A stretch of DNA of 64,000 bases from Maccoyibacter sp900556645. Its GTDB lineage: Bacteria; Bacillota; Clostridia; Lachnospirales; Lachnospiraceae. Below, piece after piece: positions 33,899-42,658 of this stretch; the stretch's first letter is position 1, and every line of letters starts with the position of its first letter. Position numbers and translations under genes: made by a program. The notes under the pieces are model-generated. The model was given only the letters and a program-made list of their open reading frames with translations. It made no database searches and was not told the origin of the DNA. The stretch spans positions 1-64,000 of the forward strand of contig CATWDJ010000010.1 in the NCBI GenBank assembly GCA_958349535.1. Direction: 5' to 3'.

Positions 33899-34870
33899 TT
33901 ATAACCATTCCCGATATACCCGCAGTACATTTTTTCCCAGAAAGTCGTCAATCTCACTTTCGTGAAAGCCGCTTTTTTGCAAAGCGTCAACCAAAAGTTC
34001 CATATAAGAGCAATCCTTTAATTCTAAATAATCGTCGATTCCGTCAAAATCGGAGCCCAGACCTACACAATCCATACCGCCGATTTTGGTGAGATGGCGG
34101 ATGTGGCGTACAAGGTCCGAGACTCTCCCATAATAAAGGTTGCCCCTTGTAGGGGCAGTCGTCAGGAAAGGACCGTAGTAATTGATACCGATGACACCGC
34201 CCAGATTGGAAATCTGCCGGATTCGTTCATCTGTCAGGTTGCGTCCCCGGGGACAGAGAGTCCACCCATTAGAGTGACTGGCTACCATAGGTTTCTTTGC
34301 CAGTTGGCAGACATCTTCGATTCCTTTGTCCGAAAGATGAGAGACATCCGGGATGATGCCTAAATGTTCCATCTCCGTTAAAAATTCTATTCCGAGAGGA
34401 GTCAATCCCCCTTTTGGAGAACTGCCATCGGCAGGCTCCCCCGGAGAACCCAAAGAATTCTCATAATTCCATGTAAAAGTCATCATGCGGACACCCAAAG
34501 CATAAAATTCCCGTAGCTTTTCTAGACTTCCTTCACAGATTTCCCCTTCTTCCAAAGTCAAAAGAGCTGCCAGTTTTCCCTTGTTGCAGCAGTCTATAAT
34601 ATCTTGATAGGTTTTTACCGGAAGAATAAAATCCCGATTCTTTTCCATTTCTTCATAAAAAAGAGAAATCTGTTCCATTCCGCAGTCATAGGCAGAATCT
34701 GTATCCGCTAAATCCACAAAAACAGCAAAATTCTGAAGAAAATAACCGGATTGTTTCATACGAACAATATCCAGTTGAAAGTCATTTCGATAGAGTTCCG
34801 CAGGAATGCCGGATTTTCTTGTATGATAAATTCTGGAAATGGTGTCGCAATGCATATCTGCAATTTTCAT
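33899..34870 (-). CDS. Membrane dipeptidase family (M19, renal dipeptidase-like)
   Basis: A zinc dipeptidase of 323 residues with no signal peptide. ADMHCDTI at the N-terminus gives the HxD zinc pair, EEGEICEGS provides the bridging Glu, and the later ligands lie in IIPDVSHLSDKGIEDV and VASHSN. GLGSDFDGID closes the active site. These enzymes split dipeptides, including D-residue forms. It stands alone, divergent from the sirtuin gene. Confidence 0.9.
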   Translation of the reverse strand: MKIADMHCDTISRIYHTRKSGIPAELYRNDFQLDIVRMKQSGYFLQNFAVFVDLADTDSAYDCGMEQISLFYEEMEKNRDFILPVKTYQDIIDCCNKGKLAALLTLEEGEICEGSLEKLREFYALGVRMMTFTWNYENSLGSPGEPADGSSPKGGLTPLGIEFLTEMEHLGIIPDVSHLSDKGIEDVCQLAKKPMVASHSNGWTLCPRGRNLTDERIRQISNLGGVIGINYYGPFLTTAPTRGNLYYGRVSDLVRHIRHLTKIGGMDCVGLGSDFDGIDDYLELKDCSYMELLVDALQKSGFHESEIDDFLGKNVLRVYREWL

Positions 34871-34926
34871 ATAAATGTGTCCTCCATAAACCGTAATGCG
34901 ATACGCTACATCTTATGCAAATTTAT

Positions 34927-34955
34927 TTGAAAGTTCCCATGGAATATCCTATAAT
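34927..34955 (+). promoter_or_regulatory. Promoter of the sirtuin gene
   Basis: TTGAAA (34927-34932), 17 bases, TATAAT (34950-34955), 51 bases before the start codon. Confidence 0.75.
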
Positions 34956-35006
34956 ATTTGAAGAGAGAAGGCAACGGATAACTGGCAGGCGAGGAGGGAT
35001 TTATTT

Positions 35007-35729
35007 ATGGAAGAAACAGAACAGTTGAAACGCTTTTTGGATATGGTGCATGAGTCGGATAATATTGTGTTTTTCGGCGGAGCAGGGGTTTCTACCGAAA
35101 GCGGAATACCGGATTTTCGGAGTGTGGACGGATTATACAATCAGAAATATGATTATCCGCCGGAGACGATTCTAAGCCATACCTTCTATATGAGAAACAC
35201 GGAAGAGTTCTATCGTTTTTATCGGGATAAAATGCTGGCATTGGATGCAAAGCCAAACGATGCCCATAAAAAGCTGGCGGAACTGGAGGCACAGGGAAAG
35301 GTAAAAGCCGTTATTACCCAGAATATTGATGGACTCCATCAAGCAGCAGGAAGCAAAAAGGTTTTGGAGCTACATGGAAGTGTTCACAGAAATTACTGTC
35401 AGAAATGTCATAAGCTTTATGATGCCAGATATATATTGGAATCAGAGGGAATCCCAACCTGTGAGTGCGGAGGCGGTATAAAGCCGGATGTGGTACTTTA
35501 TGAAGAGGGTTTGGATAACCGCACGATGCAGGAGGCAGTATATTATATCAGCCAGGCAGATGTGCTGATTATCGGAGGAACTTCTCTGGCGGTCTATCCG
35601 GCAGCGGGACTGATTGATTATTATCCGGGAGATAAACTGGTACTGATTAACAAATCCACGACACCGATGGACGGCAGGGCAAACCTTGTGCTGCATGAGA
35701 GTATCGGAAGTGTATTCCGCAAGATATAG
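35007..35729 (+). CDS. NAD-dependent protein deacylase, Sir2 family
   Basis: A 240-residue sirtuin that removes acetyl or acyl groups from lysines using NAD+. GGAGVSTESGIPDFRS binds NAD, TQNIDGLHQAAGS and the catalytic His in LHGSVHRNYC follow, and a zinc site is formed by CQKC and CECGG. GGTSLAVYPAAGL and INKSTTP complete the fold. GAGGAGG precedes the ATG. DUF951 follows after 8 bases. Confidence 0.95.
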   Translation: MEETEQLKRFLDMVHESDNIVFFGGAGVSTESGIPDFRSVDGLYNQKYDYPPETILSHTFYMRNTEEFYRFYRDKMLALDAKPNDAHKKLAELEAQGKVKAVITQNIDGLHQAAGSKKVLELHGSVHRNYCQKCHKLYDARYILESEGIPTCECGGGIKPDVVLYEEGLDNRTMQEAVYYISQADVLIIGGTSLAVYPAAGLIDYYPGDKLVLINKSTTPMDGRANLVLHESIGSVFRKI

Positions 35730-35737
35730 GAGGAATC

Positions 35738-35938
35738 ATGAACCAATATCAATATGAAGTAGGAGATATTGTAAAATTAAAAAAACAGCACCCTTGCGGC
35801 AGCAGTGAATGGGAGATTTTGCGGGTTGGAGCAGACTTCCGTTTGAAGTGTATGGGGTGCGGACATCAGATTATGATTGCCCGCCGACAGGTGGAGAAAA
35901 ATACTAGAGGACTGACGAAAAAGAGTCAGGAACAGTAA
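35738..35938 (+). CDS. DUF951 family protein
   Basis: A 66-residue protein with the DUF951 pattern: VGDIVKLKKQHPCGSSEWEILRVGADFRLKCMGCGHQIMIARRQVEK. Cysteines in HPCG and CMGCG may bind zinc. The family is usually found close to rpsF and ssb in Firmicutes. The function is unknown. AGGAGG precedes the ATG. Confidence 0.9.
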   Translation: MNQYQYEVGDIVKLKKQHPCGSSEWEILRVGADFRLKCMGCGHQIMIARRQVEKNTRGLTKKSQEQ

Positions 35939-35958
35939 CAAATTTTTACAAAAAACAC

Positions 35959-35987
35959 TTGAAAATCAAGCGAATGCATGATATGAT
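35959..35987 (+). promoter_or_regulatory. Promoter of rpsF-ssb-rpsR
   Basis: TTGAAA (35959-35964), 17 bases, TATGAT (35982-35987). Confidence 0.7.
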
Positions 35988-36013
35988 ATATCCTCGTGAT
36001 ATATTATAATTCC

Positions 36014-36040
36014 TTGCTCCCGCTAAAAGGCAGGGGCCAG
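36014..36040 (+). promoter_or_regulatory. Possible S6:S18 autoregulatory leader hairpin
   Basis: The rpsF leader contains a GC-rich hairpin, TTGCTCCCGCT-AAAA-GGCAGGGGCCAG, with internal mismatches, just before the AAGGAGG ribosome site. An mRNA structure bound by the S6-S18 dimer is known upstream of rpsF in many bacteria. I infer that this is its counterpart from position only. Confidence 0.4.
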
Positions 36041-36063
36041 AGACCAAAAGGAGGTACATTCGC

Positions 36064-36354
36064 ATGAACAAGTATGAATTAGCACTCGTTGTGAATGCCA
36101 AAATCGAAGACGATGCCAGAGCAGCAGTGGTAGAGAAAGCAAAAGAGTACATCACTCGCTTTGGAGGCACAATCACAAACGTGGACGAATGGGGTAAGAA
36201 GAGATTAGCTTACGAAATTCAGAAAATGAGAGAAGGATTTTACTACTTCATTCAGTTTGATGCTGAAGCAGGCGTTCCTGCTCAGATAGAAGAAAACGTT
36301 CGTATTATGGATAACGTTCTTCGATTCTTATGCGTTAGAGCAGACGAGGCATAG
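36064..36354 (+). CDS. rpsF: 30S ribosomal protein S6
   Basis: A 96-residue ribosomal protein that pairs with S18 on the small-subunit platform. NKYELALVVNAKIEDDAR and WGKKRLAYEIQKMREGFYY are S6 signatures. It is the first gene of the conserved rpsF-ssb-rpsR operon, with an AAGGAGG ribosome site at 36048-36054. Confidence 0.97.
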   Translation: MNKYELALVVNAKIEDDARAAVVEKAKEYITRFGGTITNVDEWGKKRLAYEIQKMREGFYYFIQFDAEAGVPAQIEENVRIMDNVLRFLCVRADEA

Positions 36355-36373
36355 ATAGAAAAGAGGAAATCGT

Positions 36374-36814
36374 ATGAATAAAGTAATACTGATGGGAAGA
36401 CTGACAAGAGATCCTGAGGTACGTTACTCTCAGGGCGAGCAGTCCACAGCCATTGCAAGATATACGTTGGCAGTAGACCGTAGATTCCGTCGTGACGGAG
36501 ATACACAGACAGCAGATTTCATTAACTGCGTAGCATTCGGACGTCAGGGAGAATTTGCAGAGAAATATCTCCGCAAAGGCATTAAAATTGCCATTACCGG
36601 AAGAATCCAGACCGGAAGCTATACCAATAAGGATGGACAGAAGGTTTACACAACGGATGTAGTGGTGGAAGAACAGGAATTTGCAGAGAGCAAGGCAGCA
36701 AGTGAAAACAATGGAGGCTTTGCACCGGCAGACCGTCCGTCACCAAGCAGTGCGGCGGGAGATGGCTTCATGAATATTCCGGACGGAATTGATGAAGAGT
36801 TACCATTTAACTAA
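36374..36814 (+). CDS. ssb: Single-stranded DNA-binding protein
   Basis: A 146-residue SSB. The OB fold (about 1-105) starts MNKVILMGRLTRDPEVRYSQ and has DFINCVAFGRQGEFAEKYL and ITGRIQTGSYTNKDGQ. A disordered linker leads to the acidic tail MNIPDGIDEELPFN, the protein-interaction tip. It lies between rpsF and rpsR as in other Firmicutes. Confidence 0.97.
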   Translation: MNKVILMGRLTRDPEVRYSQGEQSTAIARYTLAVDRRFRRDGDTQTADFINCVAFGRQGEFAEKYLRKGIKIAITGRIQTGSYTNKDGQKVYTTDVVVEEQEFAESKAASENNGGFAPADRPSPSSAAGDGFMNIPDGIDEELPFN

Positions 36815-36831
36815 ATAGGAGGTAAATATCA

Positions 36832-37092
36832 ATGGCTTATAATAAAGCAGATAGAGGCGATGCTCCAATGAGAAGAAGAGGTCCTCATAGAAGAAAAAAA
36901 GTTTGTGTTTTCTGTGGAAAAGACAATGTAATTGATTACAAAGACGTAAACAAATTAAAAAGATATATCTCTGAGAGAGGTAAAATCTTACCAAGAAGAA
37001 TCACAGGAAACTGTGCAAAACATCAGAGAGCTCTTACCGTTGCTATTAAGAGAGCACGTCACGTTGCATTAATGCCATATGTGACAGACTAA
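36832..37092 (+). CDS. rpsR: 30S ribosomal protein S18
   Basis: An 86-residue, basic protein. RRRGPHRRKKVCVFCGKDN and VNKLKRYISERGKILPRRITGNCAKHQR are S18 signatures. The CxxC at FCGKDN with a later Cys suggests the zinc-type S18. AGGAGG precedes the ATG, and a strong terminator follows. Confidence 0.97.
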   Translation: MAYNKADRGDAPMRRRGPHRRKKVCVFCGKDNVIDYKDVNKLKRYISERGKILPRRITGNCAKHQRALTVAIKRARHVALMPYVTD

Positions 37093-37118
37093 GAGTCTAT
37101 ATCTAGTGAGCATTTTAG

Positions 37119-37152
37119 CCCCGTACCCAACTAGTTGTGGTGCGGGGTTTTT
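37119..37152 (+). terminator. Terminator of the rpsF operon
   Basis: CCCCGTAC pairs with GTGCGGGG across a 12-base loop, followed by five T. Confidence 0.9.
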
Positions 37153-37261
37153 GATTATATTGAACCTGAAAAAATGCTTTAAATTCGGGATTTTTAGTGC
37201 TATACTGTATTAGATTAGACCTATTTTGAAAATGGGGATAATGGCATTAAAAGGAGAGAAT

Positions 37262-39313
37262 ATGAAACGGAATATTAAGCTGAAGGGTCAGTTGCGGAAC
37301 TACATGTACTGGCCGCTGATATTAACGATACTTCTTGTTATCTTGAATGTACCGATTTACATGATTAACACAAAATCCGGTGCAGTGGTTAGCTGCTTTA
37401 CGGTAATTTATTTTGTGATTGTATGTATTTCCTATAATTACAACAAACCGGTGCTGGTAAATGAGCTGATAAGTTTTGCTACGCAGTACGGAACGGTACA
37501 GAAGAGATTGCTGGATGAATTTGAGATTCCATATGCATTGCTGGATCACAACGGCAAAGTGCTATGGTTTAATCAAAGTTTTTCCGAGATGACAGAGAAG
37601 CCGAAGGATTATCGGAAATCCATCAACGGAATTTTACCGGCAGTCACAAAAGAAGTTATCCAGAAAAAAGAAGATGAACAGAACCTACATGTGGAGATGG
37701 AGGGAAAGCAGTACAGAATACAGTTGAAAAAGATGTATTTTGACAGTCTTGCTCCAAAGAGTGATGTAGTATCCTTGGAGGAAAACGAAGATTTTCTGAC
37801 AGCACTTTATTTGTTTGACGAGACAGAGTTGAATCGATATATCCGGGCAAACCGAGAGCAAAAGCTGGTTGCTTCTCTGGTTTACATTGATAACTATGAG
37901 GAAGTGCTGGATAGTATTGAAGATGTAAAACGTTCTCTGCTGGTGGCGTTGATTGACCGAAAAGTAAATAAATATTTTTCACAGGTGGACGCCTTGGTTC
38001 AGAAGATTGAAAAAGATAAATATTTTATTGTATTCCAGCACAAATATTTAGAAAAGCTGGAAGGGGATAAATTCAGTCTGATAGAAGATGTCAAGAATGT
38101 AAAAGTAGGAAATGAGATGGCGGTTACCCTCAGTATCGGAATCGGTTACAATGCGGGAACCTACAACCAGAACTACGATTATGCCCGGGCAGCAATCGAC
38201 TTGGCATTGGGACGAGGCGGAGATCAGGTTGTAATCAAAGAAACTCATCAGATTACTTATTATGGTGGTAAATCTCAGAAGGTTGAGAAAAACACCAGAG
38301 TGAAAGCAAGAGTCAAGGCACAGGCACTTCGAGAGTTGATGGAAACAAGAGACCGGGTGCTTGTAATGGGACATAAAATAGGAGATATTGACTCTTTTGG
38401 TGCGGCAATTGGTATTTATTGTGCAGCCAGAGAGCTGGGAAAACCGGCACATATTGTCATTGATGAGGTTACCACCTCTCTGCGTCCGATTCGGGACTGT
38501 TTTACCGCAGAGAAAGGATATCCTGAGGATTTGTGCATCAGCAGTGAAACCGCATTGCACAAAGTAGACAGCAATTCTCTGGTGATGGTGGTGGATACTA
38601 ACAAACCGGAGCATACAGAATGTCAGGAGCTTTTATCCAAAACCCGTTCCATCGTGGTTTTCGACCATCACAGACAAAGCAGTAATGTAGTGGAGAATTC
38701 CATTTTATCTTATATTGAGCCGTATGCATCCTCTACCTGTGAGATGATTGCAGAGATGTTACAGTATTTTTCTGAGAACATCAAGCTGGCTCCGGCAGAG
38801 GCAGATTGTATTTATGCAGGAATTTTAATCGATACCAATAACTTTATGACAAAAACTGGTGTCCGAACCTTTGAGGCAGCCGCGTATCTTCGTCGTTGCG
38901 GAGCAGATGTAACCCGTGTGCGGAAAATGCTGCGGAATGATATGGCGGCTTACAAAGCCAGAGCAGAGGCAGTCCGCCATGCGGAAGTATATCGTGGAAA
39001 ATTTGCGATTTCCGTATGTCCGGCGGATAAGATAGAGAGTCCGACAGTGGTAGGGGCACAGGCAGCCAATGAGCTGTTGAATATTATCGGTATCAAAGCA
39101 TCCTTTGTATTGACACAGTATCAGGACAAAATTTATGTAAGCTCCCGTTCTATTGATGAGATTAATGTACAGCTTATTATGGAGCGTTTGGGCGGCGGTG
39201 GTCACCTGAGTGTGGCAGGAGCACAGCTTACAGATTGCTCCGTGGAGGAAGCAAAGCAGATTATCCAGAATACCTTGGATGAGATGATTGAGGAAGGAGA
39301 TATTGAAGAATAA
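37262..39313 (+). CDS. gdpP: Cyclic-di-AMP phosphodiesterase GdpP
   Basis: A membrane-bound enzyme that hydrolyses c-di-AMP. I chose the ATG at 37262 because AAAAGGAGAG lies just before it; an in-frame ATG 36 bases upstream has no such site. The order is two membrane helices (about 12-55), a PAS domain, a degenerate GGDEF domain, then DHH/DHHA1 (about 350-680) with GHKIGDIDSFGAA, VVFDHHRQ and GGGGHLSVAGAQL. At 683 residues the length is normal. It overlaps rplI by one base. Confidence 0.95.
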   Translation: MKRNIKLKGQLRNYMYWPLILTILLVILNVPIYMINTKSGAVVSCFTVIYFVIVCISYNYNKPVLVNELISFATQYGTVQKRLLDEFEIPYALLDHNGKVLWFNQSFSEMTEKPKDYRKSINGILPAVTKEVIQKKEDEQNLHVEMEGKQYRIQLKKMYFDSLAPKSDVVSLEENEDFLTALYLFDETELNRYIRANREQKLVASLVYIDNYEEVLDSIEDVKRSLLVALIDRKVNKYFSQVDALVQKIEKDKYFIVFQHKYLEKLEGDKFSLIEDVKNVKVGNEMAVTLSIGIGYNAGTYNQNYDYARAAIDLALGRGGDQVVIKETHQITYYGGKSQKVEKNTRVKARVKAQALRELMETRDRVLVMGHKIGDIDSFGAAIGIYCAARELGKPAHIVIDEVTTSLRPIRDCFTAEKGYPEDLCISSETALHKVDSNSLVMVVDTNKPEHTECQELLSKTRSIVVFDHHRQSSNVVENSILSYIEPYASSTCEMIAEMLQYFSENIKLAPAEADCIYAGILIDTNNFMTKTGVRTFEAAAYLRRCGADVTRVRKMLRNDMAAYKARAEAVRHAEVYRGKFAISVCPADKIESPTVVGAQAANELLNIIGIKASFVLTQYQDKIYVSSRSIDEINVQLIMERLGGGGHLSVAGAQLTDCSVEEAKQIIQNTLDEMIEEGDIEE

Positions 39314-39759
39314 TGAAAGTTATTTTATTAGAGGATGTAAAATCCTTAGGAAAAAAAGGTGAAATTGTAAATGTCAGTGACGGATATGCCCGGAACATGA
39401 TATTACCAAAAAAGCTGGGTGTAGAAGCCAACAGCAAGAATCTCAATGATTTAAAATTGCAGAATCAACATGCAGATAAAGTAGCACAGGAAAATTTAGA
39501 AAAAGCACAGGCTTTGGCAAAAGAACTGGAAGATAAGGTCGTAGAGGTTAAGATGAAAGCCGGAGAAGGCGGAAGAACCTTTGGTTCTGTTTCCACCAAA
39601 GAAATTGCAGCGGCGGCAAAAGAGCAGTTGGGCTTGGCTTTGGATAAGAAAAAAATGCAGTTAGAGGAGCCGATTCGTTCCTTTGGATATGTGGACGTTC
39701 CGGTAAAGCTTCACACAAAGGTTACAGGAACCTTGCGTGTAAAAGTAAGTGAAGCATAA
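39313..39759 (+). CDS. rplI: 50S ribosomal protein L9
   Basis: A 148-residue L9. The N-terminal domain has MKVILLEDVKSLGKKGEIV and VSDGYARNMILPKKLG. A long helix links it to the C-terminal domain with GEGGRTFGSVSTKEIA and KLHTKVTGTLRVKV. The start ATG overlaps the gdpP stop (TAATG). The order gdpP-rplI-dnaB is conserved in Firmicutes. Confidence 0.97.
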   Translation: MKVILLEDVKSLGKKGEIVNVSDGYARNMILPKKLGVEANSKNLNDLKLQNQHADKVAQENLEKAQALAKELEDKVVEVKMKAGEGGRTFGSVSTKEIAAAAKEQLGLALDKKKMQLEEPIRSFGYVDVPVKLHTKVTGTLRVKVSEA

Positions 39760-39780
39760 AAAGATACAAGGAGGTTTCTG

Positions 39781-41112
39781 ATGGAGGAAGCCGTAATTAA
39801 AAGAATTATGCCAAACAGCCTGGAGGCGGAGCAGTCTGTCATCGGTTCCATGATTATGGACAGAGACGCTATCATGGCGGCATCAGAGATATTAATAGCA
39901 GAAGATTTTTATCATAAACAATACGGAATTTTATTTGAGGCAATGTTGGAGCTGTTTGAGGACGGCAAGCCGGTGGATCTGGTAACACTACAGAACCGAT
40001 TAAAGGAAAAAAACGTACCACCGGAAATCAGCAGTCTGGAATATGTAAGGGACTTGGTTACTGCAGTGCCAACCTCTGCCAATATCCGGCATTACGCCAA
40101 TATTGTAAAAGAAAAAGCATTGCTTCGCAGTCTGATTCGTACCACCGAAGAGATAGAAAATCTGGCCTACGCACAGAAGGAGCCGGTGGAGGATATTTTG
40201 GCGGAGACAGAGAAAAATATTTTCCAATTATTACAGAATCAGGGCGGCGGAGATTACGTTCCAATCAAGCAGGTAGTCATCAATGCATTGGATAAGATTG
40301 AAAAGGCGGCAAAAACCCAGGGAAATGTAACCGGAATACCTACCGGATTCATTGATTTGGATTACAAGATGTCAGGCTTGCAGCCTTCGGATTTAATTCT
40401 GGTGGCAGCCAGACCTTCCATGGGTAAAACAGCCTTCGTGTTGAACATAGCACAGTATGTGGCATTCCATGAGGATGAGTGTACCGCTATTTTTAGCTTG
40501 GAGATGTCCAAGGAACAGCTGGTAAACCGTCTTTTTGCACTGGAATCCAGAGTGGATGCACAGCTTTTGCGTTCCGGTAATCTGGCGGATTCCGACTGGG
40601 AGAAGCTGATAGAGGGAGCGGGAACCATCGGAAAATCCAAACTTATCATAGATGATACGCCGGGTATTTCCATTTCGGAACTTCGCAGTAAATGCAGAAA
40701 ATATAAATTGGAGCATGACCTAAAGCTGGTAATCATCGACTACTTACAGTTGATGACCGGTTCGGGACGGTCAGATTCCAGACAGCAGGAAATCTCGGAT
40801 ATTTCCCGTTCTCTGAAATCTTTAGCCAGAGAATTAAACGTGCCGGTGATAGCTTTATCCCAGTTAAGCCGTGCGGTGGAGCAGAGACCGGAGCATCGGC
40901 CAATGCTTTCCGATTTGCGTGAGTCGGGAGCCATCGAGCAGGATGCCGATGTGGTAATGTTCATCTATCGTGATGATTACTATAACAAAGACAGCGATAT
41001 GAAAGGCATCGCAGAGATTAATATTGCAAAACAGAGAAACGGTCCAATTGGAACCGTAAATCTGGTATGGCTTCCACAGTATACGAAATTTGCAAATATG
41101 GAGAAAAAATAA
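39781..41112 (+). CDS. dnaB: Replicative DNA helicase DnaB
   Basis: A hexameric replication fork helicase of 443 residues (DnaB in E. coli nomenclature, DnaC in Bacillus). The N-terminal domain starts PNSLEAEQSVIGSMIMDRDA. The RecA core has Walker A ARPSMGKTAFVLNI, Walker B LVIIDYLQLM, and SQLSRAVEQRPEHRPMLSDLRESGAIEQDAD. No intein is present. AAGGAGG precedes the ATG, and a strong terminator follows. Confidence 0.97.
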   Translation: MEEAVIKRIMPNSLEAEQSVIGSMIMDRDAIMAASEILIAEDFYHKQYGILFEAMLELFEDGKPVDLVTLQNRLKEKNVPPEISSLEYVRDLVTAVPTSANIRHYANIVKEKALLRSLIRTTEEIENLAYAQKEPVEDILAETEKNIFQLLQNQGGGDYVPIKQVVINALDKIEKAAKTQGNVTGIPTGFIDLDYKMSGLQPSDLILVAARPSMGKTAFVLNIAQYVAFHEDECTAIFSLEMSKEQLVNRLFALESRVDAQLLRSGNLADSDWEKLIEGAGTIGKSKLIIDDTPGISISELRSKCRKYKLEHDLKLVIIDYLQLMTGSGRSDSRQQEISDISRSLKSLARELNVPVIALSQLSRAVEQRPEHRPMLSDLRESGAIEQDADVVMFIYRDDYYNKDSDMKGIAEINIAKQRNGPIGTVNLVWLPQYTKFANMEKK

Positions 41113-41160
41113 ACAACATAAATCGGGTCAGCACAGGCAAAAGCTGACATCGGGCGTCAA

Positions 41161-41224
41161 AAAAAGCGACTTTGGACAAGCCTTCCAAAACAGATGGAAA
41201 AAAGGCTGTCGAAGCCGCTTTTTT
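41161..41224 (+). terminator. Intrinsic terminator after dnaB
   Basis: AAAAAGCG-ACTTTGGACAAGCCT pairs with AGGCTGTCGAAGCCGCTTTTTT in an imperfect long stem ending in T residues. Confidence 0.82.
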
Positions 41225-41252
41225 GCTGTCATTTTCCCACGATGAAAAATTC

Positions 41253-41280
41253 TTGAAACAAGCCTCTGCTTTGCTATAAT
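41253..41280 (+). promoter_or_regulatory. Promoter of the MerR-family gene
   Basis: TTGAAA (41253-41258), 16 bases, TATAAT (41275-41280), 97 bases before the start codon. Confidence 0.7.
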
Positions 41281-41377
41281 AAAATCAGATATTGGATAAC
41301 ATCCACACACATAATCCTTCATCGGACAAGCCGGTGAAATATACTGATATCTGAATAAAAAAGAAGGAGGCTTCCAG

Positions 41378-41968
41378 TTGGAAAAGGAACGATACATAAT
41401 ATCGGATGCTGCACAAATGATTCATGTAGAATCACATGTATTACGTTACTGGGAAGAGGAATTGGATTTGAAGGTGCCGCGAAATGAGCTTGGACACCGT
41501 TACTATACAAAAGAGAACATGGAACAATTTCAAAAGATTAAAGACCTGAAGGAAAAGGGTTATCAATTAAAAGCAATCAAGATGCTGATTCATGGCGAAG
41601 CACCCCTTGATATTCCCAATGAGGAGGAAAAAAATGTGAAAAAGGAAGTTGCGAACGTGCCACAGAAGATGAATACCGGAATAAAGGTGTCACAGCTGGG
41701 ACCGGAAGAAAAGATGGAACAATTCCAGAGGCTGATGACGGGAATCGTAAAACAGGCCATTGAGGAAAACAATCAGGCACTGGGGATTTCCGTAGGCGAG
41801 CAGGTAGGAGAACAGGTGTTAAAAGAAATGAACTATCTGATGCGGGAACAGGAGGAGTTGGCAGAAGAGCATTATCGGAAATTGGATGAAGCAATTCGCC
41901 AGCACTATAAATCCAAAAAAATTTTTGGCAAATCCAAAGAGAAATCTTTACAGCCAAAGACCATATAG
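41378..41968 (+). CDS. MerR-family HTH protein with TTG start
   Basis: A 196-residue protein. The N-terminal MerR-type winged helix spans about residues 5-70 (ISDAAQMIHVESHVLRYWEEEL, then GHRYYTKENMEQF and LKEKGYQLKAIKMLI). The C-terminal part is a helical, coiled-coil-like region rich in Glu. The start codon is TTG at 41378, fixed by AAGGAGG at 41364-41370. No ligand-binding domain is recognised, so targets and signals are unknown. Similar proteins occur in Lachnospiraceae near dnaB. Confidence 0.8.
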   Translation: MEKERYIISDAAQMIHVESHVLRYWEEELDLKVPRNELGHRYYTKENMEQFQKIKDLKEKGYQLKAIKMLIHGEAPLDIPNEEEKNVKKEVANVPQKMNTGIKVSQLGPEEKMEQFQRLMTGIVKQAIEENNQALGISVGEQVGEQVLKEMNYLMREQEELAEEHYRKLDEAIRQHYKSKKIFGKSKEKSLQPKTI

Positions 41969-41979
41969 GGTAAAAAAAT

Positions 41980-42006
41980 AAAACCGTCACATTTGTGGCG
42001 GTTTTA
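41980..42006. terminator. Bidirectional terminator between the MerR gene and ferredoxin
   Basis: AAAACCGTCAC-ATTT-GTGGCGGTTTT, with A and T runs outside, between convergent genes. Confidence 0.82.
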
Positions 42007-42028
42007 TTCGTACATGTACGTGTAATAA

Positions 42029-42199
42029 TTATTCTGCCTCGATTGCTCCTGTAGGACAAGCTCCTGCACAAGTACCACAGTCTACACATGAATTAGCATC
42101 GATTTCATATTTGCTATCACCAGCAGAGATAGCTCCTACTGGACACTCGCCTTCGCAAGTACCGCAATTTACACAAGAATCTGTAATAACGTATGCCAT
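42029..42199 (-). CDS. 2[4Fe-4S] ferredoxin
   Basis: A 56-residue clostridial-type ferredoxin for low-potential electron transfer. It starts MAYVITDSCVNCGTCEGECP and has a second CVDCGTCAGACP block, so both cubane clusters have all four cysteines (CxxCxxCxxxCP twice). GGAGGAAAA precedes the ATG on the minus strand. The next gene upstream, DUF1858, is divergent. Confidence 0.96.
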   Translation of the reverse strand: MAYVITDSCVNCGTCEGECPVGAISAGDSKYEIDANSCVDCGTCAGACPTGAIEAE

Positions 42200-42315
42200 T
42201 TTATTTTCCTCCTTTATTAATGTTAATTACTCATAACGAACCCAGTCCGTTTAGACACATTTTATTACAAAAATGCTTCAAATACAAGAGGAAAATACTT
42301 TAAACCGGAAATGCA

Positions 42316-42344
42316 TTGAAAAAAATACGAAAAGGTATTATAAT
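42316..42344 (+). promoter_or_regulatory. Promoter of the DUF1858 gene
   Basis: TTGAAA (42316-42321), 17 bases, TATAAT (42339-42344). Confidence 0.78.
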
Positions 42345-42392
42345 GCATAAGAAAACAGCCTGTGGACAGGCTAAACAAAGGAGGTAAAGCAA

Positions 42393-42599
42393 ATGGCTCA
42401 GGTAACAAAATCAACCATGATTGGTGAATTACTCCGTATAGATGAAGGAATCGCACCGATTCTTTTAGGAATCGGAATGCATTGTCTGGGATGTCCATCC
42501 TCACAGATGGAGACCATCGAGCAGGCAGCAGCAGTTCATGGAGTAGATCCGGACGGATTGGTAGAAGATATTAACAATTATTTAGCAGCTCAGGGCTAA
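42393..42599 (+). CDS. DUF1858 domain protein
   Basis: A 68-residue protein with the DUF1858 pattern: TKSTMIGELLRIDEGIAPILLGIGMHCLGCPSSQMETIEQAA. The CxxC in HCLGCP could be redox active or bind metal. The family is annotated as disulfide-oxidoreductase-like, but its function is unproven. GGAGG precedes the ATG, and a terminator follows. It lies back to back with the ferredoxin gene, which hints at a redox setting. Confidence 0.88.
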   Translation: MAQVTKSTMIGELLRIDEGIAPILLGIGMHCLGCPSSQMETIEQAAAVHGVDPDGLVEDINNYLAAQG

Positions 42600-42609
42600 A
42601 CAGAGAGAA

Positions 42610-42652
42610 TAAAAAGGGGACCTTCGGTCGATATGAACCGGGTCCCTTTTTT
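42610..42652. terminator. Bidirectional terminator between DUF1858 and mecA
   Basis: AAAAAGGGGACC pairs with GGGTCCCTTTTTT across a loop of about 20 bases, with A and T runs outside, between convergent genes. Confidence 0.82.
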
Positions 42653-42658
42653 GTTTGC

